Source of the DNA: a virus
DNA: 20,668 nucleotides
Direction: 5' to 3' (one strand)
Virus record (IMG/VR): IMGVR_UViG_3300008267_001991
Location: 1 to 20,668 of that record
Under the pieces are notes generated by a model, which had not been told where the DNA came from, did not search any database, and saw only the letters and a list, made by a program, of their open reading frames with translations. Made by a program: the position numbers and the translations under genes. Shown piece after piece: positions 16,529 through 20,668 of this stretch; positions within the stretch are counted from its first letter, which is position 1, and the number at the start of each line of letters is the position of its first letter.

Positions 16529-19500
16529 ATGGCAGAGAAGAAGTTTTTTGTTGATATTAATCTTCAAGGAAGTGATATCAATAATTTAAAAGCAGATACA
16601 TTAGATATTACATCCAATTTAGCAAGTGCTAATACTAAAAGAATAGCATATTGGTCTGGCCAATATTATTATTCAAATGGAACATCTTGGATTGCATTGG
16701 GTGCTACCGGAACTTTACCAGTAGGAGGTGTAACAGGAGATATTCTAGCAAAAGCAAGTGGTACTGATTATGATGTAGAATGGATAAGCAACTACACTAG
16801 TACAGTACAACATGAAGTAAAAGCCGGAGTTGCATTAACTAAAGGACAAGCTGTTTATGTTAGTTCAGCAAATGGTACAAACATGATTGTTTCTAAAGCA
16901 TCCAATGCATCAGAATCAACATCAAGTAAAACAATGGGGCTTGTAGCAAGTTCAGCCGCATTAAATGATATTATATTTGTTATCACTGAAGGTTTACTTA
17001 CCGGAACAGGTGGTGCACCTTTAGATACAAGTTCAGCTACAGAAGGAGATCCTGTGTGGTTAGGTACTAATGGTAACTTAATTTTTGGTTTAGCAAATAA
17101 ACCAGTAGCTCCAGCACATTTAGTATTTATTGGTATTGTTACCAGATCAAGTGCTACTGTAGGAGAGATCTTTGTTAAAGTCCAAAATGGATATGAATTA
17201 GGGGAACTACATGATGTAGATGCTTTAAATGCATCTAACAATGATGGTTTATTCTATAATACAACTACTAGTTTATGGGAACATAAATCAATAGCTACTG
17301 CTCTAGGATATACTCCGGAGAATGTAGCAAATAAATCAACTGATGTTTCATTAGGTACATCAGATACATTATACCCAACACAGAATGCTGTTAAAGTTTA
17401 TACAGATAACATATTAGGTAACTCTAATGCATTAGTGTATAAAGGAACTATAGATTGCTCTACTAACCCTGATTATCCTACAGCAGATGCAGGTTGGATG
17501 TATATTGCAAGTGTTGCTGGTAAAATTGGTGGGGTAAGCGGTACAGATGTTGAAGTAGGGGATATGATTATTTGTAATACAGATGGAACTGTATCAGGTG
17601 ATCAAGCTACTGTGGGTCAATACTGGAATGTAATACAAAAGAATATTATAGGTGCTGTAACTGGTCCTGCAAGTTCAGTTAATAATACTGTTGCAGTATT
17701 TGATGGAACTACTGGTAAAGTAATCAAACAAGGTATTATCACAGATACAGGCACTAATGTTGGTATTGGAACTGATACTCCCACAGCTAAATTACATATT
17801 AGTAATACTGGTAATGGAATTTCATTTCTAGTTGATGATGAAAATCCAGATTCAACACCATTTATTATAGATGATCTAGGTAATGTTGCTATTGGTAATG
17901 CTACTCCTGGTGGAACAGGTGCTAAATTAACAGTACAAACATCTGCAACAGAAGGTGGTATAAGGCTTGGTGGTGGAAATGGTGTTGGAAATGCTCGTTT
18001 GTATTTAGAATCAGATGCTAATAATGCTTATATTGATATGTATGGAAATAATGGATATCTTCCATTAAGAATTGATGCTGCACCATTACTATTAAATTCA
18101 ATAGCAGGAACAGGTAATGTTGGTATTGGAACCGATACACCGACTACAAAACTAGAAGTGAATGGTACTTATAAATTTGGAGAAGCTGGAGGAATTTTGT
18201 TTAGTGGATCTAATTCAGGTACTAACTTAGATATGACTGCACTTAATAATAGTGGTTGGACTGGATCTCATAAAATTTCAACAAGTGATTCTAATGGTAC
18301 TGTGTTTTTTGGGACTTATGGTAGTAATACTTCATTAATAAGTTCTCACTGGACTGTAGGCACCTCATCCTCAGTAAATGGATATGACTTAACAACAGGA
18401 ATTCATTTACTTAAAAATGGTAATGTAGGTATAGGAACTGCTACACCTACTCAAAAGTTAAGTGTATCTGGAGGTTCGGTAACTGCTGATAATTATTATA
18501 TAAATGGAGCTGAATATGCTCAAGTACCTTATAGATACGTTAAGCAAGTTTCAGGATTAGTTTCAGGGACTTGGACTAATATTTGTAATGTACTAGGGGA
18601 TTCATTATCATCTGGAGTTAGTATATCTATTATGGGTACTGCTGCATCAACTGTAGTTAATGTTGTAGCTGATATATTAGTTAATCACTATCAAGATATA
18701 TTTATTGAATCTAAGGCAGGGGCATATACAGTACTTACTCTTAGAGTTATTAGTGATGATAATCAAAACTTTACTATACAAGCAACTACTAATTCAGTTA
18801 ATTCAATTACTGCAAGTGTAGAAGTATATCCTTTAAATAGCGAGTCAGTTATATTTGATTCTATAACACCCTACTCTGGGATGTTATTACAACATGACTG
18901 TGTTCCAGGTTTATCAATATCTGGTAATGATGGAGGTACCTCTGATATAAGTAATATAACTACCAAAGGAGCTGTTGGAATTGGAATCCTAGGTATAAAT
19001 AATCCTACAGCTAAGCTGCATATCAACAATACAGGTGATGGGAATTCATTCTTAGTTGAGGATGATAGTAATGTAGATAATACTCCATTTATCATAGATG
19101 AATTAGGTAGAGTTGGTATTGGAACTATTAATCCAGATGCAAAGTTACAAGTAGATGGTGATGTATATATTAATGGAAGTCACTATATTTATCATCCTGT
19201 AAATTCAACTTCTGGTTATTTAAACCTTGACCATGCTGGTGTTCAGATGTGGAAAATCGGAATATTTAATGACAACACAAGTACATTCTCAATTGGTAAT
19301 GGTGCAGGTAATACTTTTGGAGATAGGGTATTAAACCTTACAACAGGAGGTAATCTAGGTCTTGGAACTAATACCCCTACTACTAAATTGGAAGTAAACG
19401 GAGATGTAAAAGTATCAACAATAGCAAATGCTACAACAGATACAGATAAATTCTTAGTAAGTGATTCAGGAGTTATAAAATACAGAACAGGTGCTGAAGT

Positions 19501-20350
19501 ATTAAGTGATTTAGGTGCTCAAGGTTCATTAACTGTTACTACAACTGGTACAAATGGTGCAGCAACTTTTGTTGGAAATACTTTAAACATACCTGTATAT
19601 GAATCATCTTTGATTCCTAAAATGTCTGGTAATGAAATTTGGAGAGGTAGTACATTTAGAAACAACATTACAACTATTGATACCACATCAGGTATTGTTT
19701 TATCAACAACTGGTACTAATACGGCTAGATCGGTAGGAACAACCTCTTATGCAGCAAGAGGTATAAGATTAGGTGTTGCAGCTACAACTGCTTCAGTTGG
19801 AAGATATCAAGGAATGAGAGGATCGGCATTATTATGGTATGTTACAGGTGGATTCTTATATACTGGTGAATTTAATATATCAGATACTGCTTTTGTAACA
19901 GGTACACATAATTTCTGGGGATTAGCTTCATCTACTTCTGATTTATTAATAGGCGGTAGTAATAATGATCAACCATCAGCATTAACAAATATTATTGCTT
20001 TTGCAAATGATTCAGGAGATGCTAACTTACAGATTATGCACAATGATGCAAGTGGTACGGCAACTAAAACAGATTTAGGCTCTTCATTCCCATCTAATAG
20101 AACTGCGGGTGCAGCTATTACAACAATATACAGTTGTTATTTATACAACGCTCCAAACTCATCAGATGTTATTTATAGAATAGTTAATAAAGAAACTGGT
20201 GCCGTAGCACAAGGAACTTTATCAACTAACTTACCTGCTTCTACAGTAGGATTAAATTTCTTTGGTGCAAGAACTATGGGTACACCATTAGGTGGTATTA
20301 ATAACTCAGGACAATTTGATGTTTATAGATTAGGTGTTTATTCTTTATAA
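16529..20350 (+). CDS. Long tail fibre with GIGT repeats and probable receptor-binding tip
   Basis: 1273 residues from ATG 16529. The frame opens at 16487, but the first 14 codons are promoter DNA, and this start aligns with the neighbouring fibre (MAEKKFFVDINLQGS). A head domain follows (YWSGQYYYSNGTSWIALG, then a KAGVALTKGQAVYVS region). Residues about 410-1000 contain seven copies of a [NRA]-[VL]-G-[IL]-G-T-x-[TN]-P-x-x-KL-x-[VI]-x-[GN] motif, common in long fibres, including an internal duplication of a KLHI-NNTG-x-G-x-SFLV...PFIID block. The last 230 residues (from NEIWRGSTFRNNI) form a beta-rich domain likely to be a jelly-roll receptor binder, ending DVYRLGVYSL. Function on the host surface is inferred from architecture. 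Confidence 0.85.
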   Translation: MAEKKFFVDINLQGSDINNLKADTLDITSNLASANTKRIAYWSGQYYYSNGTSWIALGATGTLPVGGVTGDILAKASGTDYDVEWISNYTSTVQHEVKAGVALTKGQAVYVSSANGTNMIVSKASNASESTSSKTMGLVASSAALNDIIFVITEGLLTGTGGAPLDTSSATEGDPVWLGTNGNLIFGLANKPVAPAHLVFIGIVTRSSATVGEIFVKVQNGYELGELHDVDALNASNNDGLFYNTTTSLWEHKSIATALGYTPENVANKSTDVSLGTSDTLYPTQNAVKVYTDNILGNSNALVYKGTIDCSTNPDYPTADAGWMYIASVAGKIGGVSGTDVEVGDMIICNTDGTVSGDQATVGQYWNVIQKNIIGAVTGPASSVNNTVAVFDGTTGKVIKQGIITDTGTNVGIGTDTPTAKLHISNTGNGISFLVDDENPDSTPFIIDDLGNVAIGNATPGGTGAKLTVQTSATEGGIRLGGGNGVGNARLYLESDANNAYIDMYGNNGYLPLRIDAAPLLLNSIAGTGNVGIGTDTPTTKLEVNGTYKFGEAGGILFSGSNSGTNLDMTALNNSGWTGSHKISTSDSNGTVFFGTYGSNTSLISSHWTVGTSSSVNGYDLTTGIHLLKNGNVGIGTATPTQKLSVSGGSVTADNYYINGAEYAQVPYRYVKQVSGLVSGTWTNICNVLGDSLSSGVSISIMGTAASTVVNVVADILVNHYQDIFIESKAGAYTVLTLRVISDDNQNFTIQATTNSVNSITASVEVYPLNSESVIFDSITPYSGMLLQHDCVPGLSISGNDGGTSDISNITTKGAVGIGILGINNPTAKLHINNTGDGNSFLVEDDSNVDNTPFIIDELGRVGIGTINPDAKLQVDGDVYINGSHYIYHPVNSTSGYLNLDHAGVQMWKIGIFNDNTSTFSIGNGAGNTFGDRVLNLTTGGNLGLGTNTPTTKLEVNGDVKVSTIANATTDTDKFLVSDSGVIKYRTGAEVLSDLGAQGSLTVTTTGTNGAATFVGNTLNIPVYESSLIPKMSGNEIWRGSTFRNNITTIDTTSGIVLSTTGTNTARSVGTTSYAARGIRLGVAATTASVGRYQGMRGSALLWYVTGGFLYTGEFNISDTAFVTGTHNFWGLASSTSDLLIGGSNNDQPSALTNIIAFANDSGDANLQIMHNDASGTATKTDLGSSFPSNRTAGAAITTIYSCYLYNAPNSSDVIYRIVNKETGAVAQGTLSTNLPASTVGLNFFGARTMGTPLGGINNSGQFDVYRLGVYSL

Positions 20351-20352
20351 TT

Positions 20353-20595
20353 ATGAAACAGTTTACATTATCAACAAGTTATTTCATTGAGCCAGATTTA
20401 GAGGCTAATGTATGTTTAAGACCATCTGATCCAGAGATATCAGATTATATAGCAAGTTTTTTTACTTTTCCTAATGAACAAACAGCATTGGATGAAATCT
20501 ATGAACTAGCAATAGTTCATAAACCAATTTTGTTTGAGAAGTTTCAGGAGATGGATAATGTTCCTATAGAAGTCAGAGAACAGTATTTTTTATAG
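20353..20595 (+). CDS. Small hypothetical protein after the fibre gene
   Basis: 80 residues. Starts MKQFTLSTSYFIEPDLEANV, contains ISDYIASFFTFPNEQTALDE, and ends NVPIEVREQYFL. It starts 2 nt after the long fibre's stop, so it is co-expressed with it. Genes in this position often encode fibre-assembly chaperones, which is a guess from position. No family recognised. Confidence 0.6.
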   Translation: MKQFTLSTSYFIEPDLEANVCLRPSDPEISDYIASFFTFPNEQTALDEIYELAIVHKPILFEKFQEMDNVPIEVREQYFL

Positions 20596-20614
20596 TAATA
20601 TCTTGATTTTTTTT

Positions 20615-20631
20615 AGTATATTATAATATAA
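20615..20631 (+). promoter_or_regulatory. Promoter-like AGTATATTATAATATAA
   Basis: After a T run, 14 nt before the ATG at 20645. Nearly identical to the site at 14971. Confidence 0.45.
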
Positions 20632-20644
20632 AATATTTATAAGT

Positions 20645-20668
20645 ATGGACGCAATAATTACAATAGCA
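20645..20668 (+). CDS. Start of the next gene (cut by window edge)
   Basis: An ATG followed by seven codons (MDAIITIA) at the right edge, behind a promoter-like site. Too short to identify; reading frame assumed from position. Confidence 0.4.

Noticed and set aside
16855-19095. Minus-strand frames of 128 and 74 residues within the long fibre gene
   Set aside because: Antisense shadows of a clearly coding plus-strand gene.
10079-20350. Diversity-generating retroelement acting on the fibre genes
   Set aside because: No reverse transcriptase, template repeat or matching variable repeat was seen in this window.

Overview
The window looks like part of a tailed phage genome infecting a Bacteroidota host, plausibly crAss-like. 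The evidence is: very AT-rich DNA; A-rich leaders ending in AAAATAAAATG instead of Shine-Dalgarno sites; TAnnTTTG-type -7 boxes; two opposed gene blocks separated by a non-coding divide with a tRNA; and many small genes of no recognised family. No capsid, portal or terminase gene lies inside, so the lineage is an inference. The code appears standard; TAG is used as a real stop.

Left block, minus strand (1-7282). Reading leftwards from the divide come three small unknown genes (6968-7282, 6542-6862, 5954-6397), each behind a conserved AGGGTTGG box and closed by a hairpin terminator. Then follows about 0.85 kb of non-coding, hairpin-dense DNA (5030-5890), a 56-residue gene (4822-4992), more structured non-coding DNA (4527-4770), and a tight run of small genes (616-4495). 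An HNH nuclease gene and the 5' end of an SNF2-like helicase gene finish the block. These are probably early/replication genes. Three of them share the motif TTTTTGAGATTAAT exactly 9 nt from the start codon.

Divide (7283-8019). No convincing protein gene. It holds runs of 4-8 G unusual for this genome, a 7-bp dyad, a short candidate RNA ending in a terminator, tRNA-Asn(GUU), and a 160-nt multi-hairpin segment closed by a strong terminator.

Right block, plus strand (8020-20668). First come seven small genes coupled by overlaps: two unknowns, a 27-codon ORF, a probable Acb2-type cyclic-nucleotide sponge (anti-CBASS), a GroES-like co-chaperonin, a DUF3310 protein and a two-helix membrane protein. 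After a terminator and a promoter the tail-fibre module begins: a small virion-type protein, a 900-residue adhesin made mostly of 17-residue NTTGxxNTAIGxxAL repeats, a shorter relative with the same C-terminal tail, several small proteins, and two long fibres sharing the N-terminus MAEKKFFVDINLQGS. The second fibre (about 1273 residues) probably ends in a receptor-binding domain.

The most unusual content is a pair of diverged copies of a multibranched RNA-like element (4595-4725 and 5398-5550). They share 5' and 3' boundary sequences, a compensated closing stem, and a possible alternative downstream pairing.
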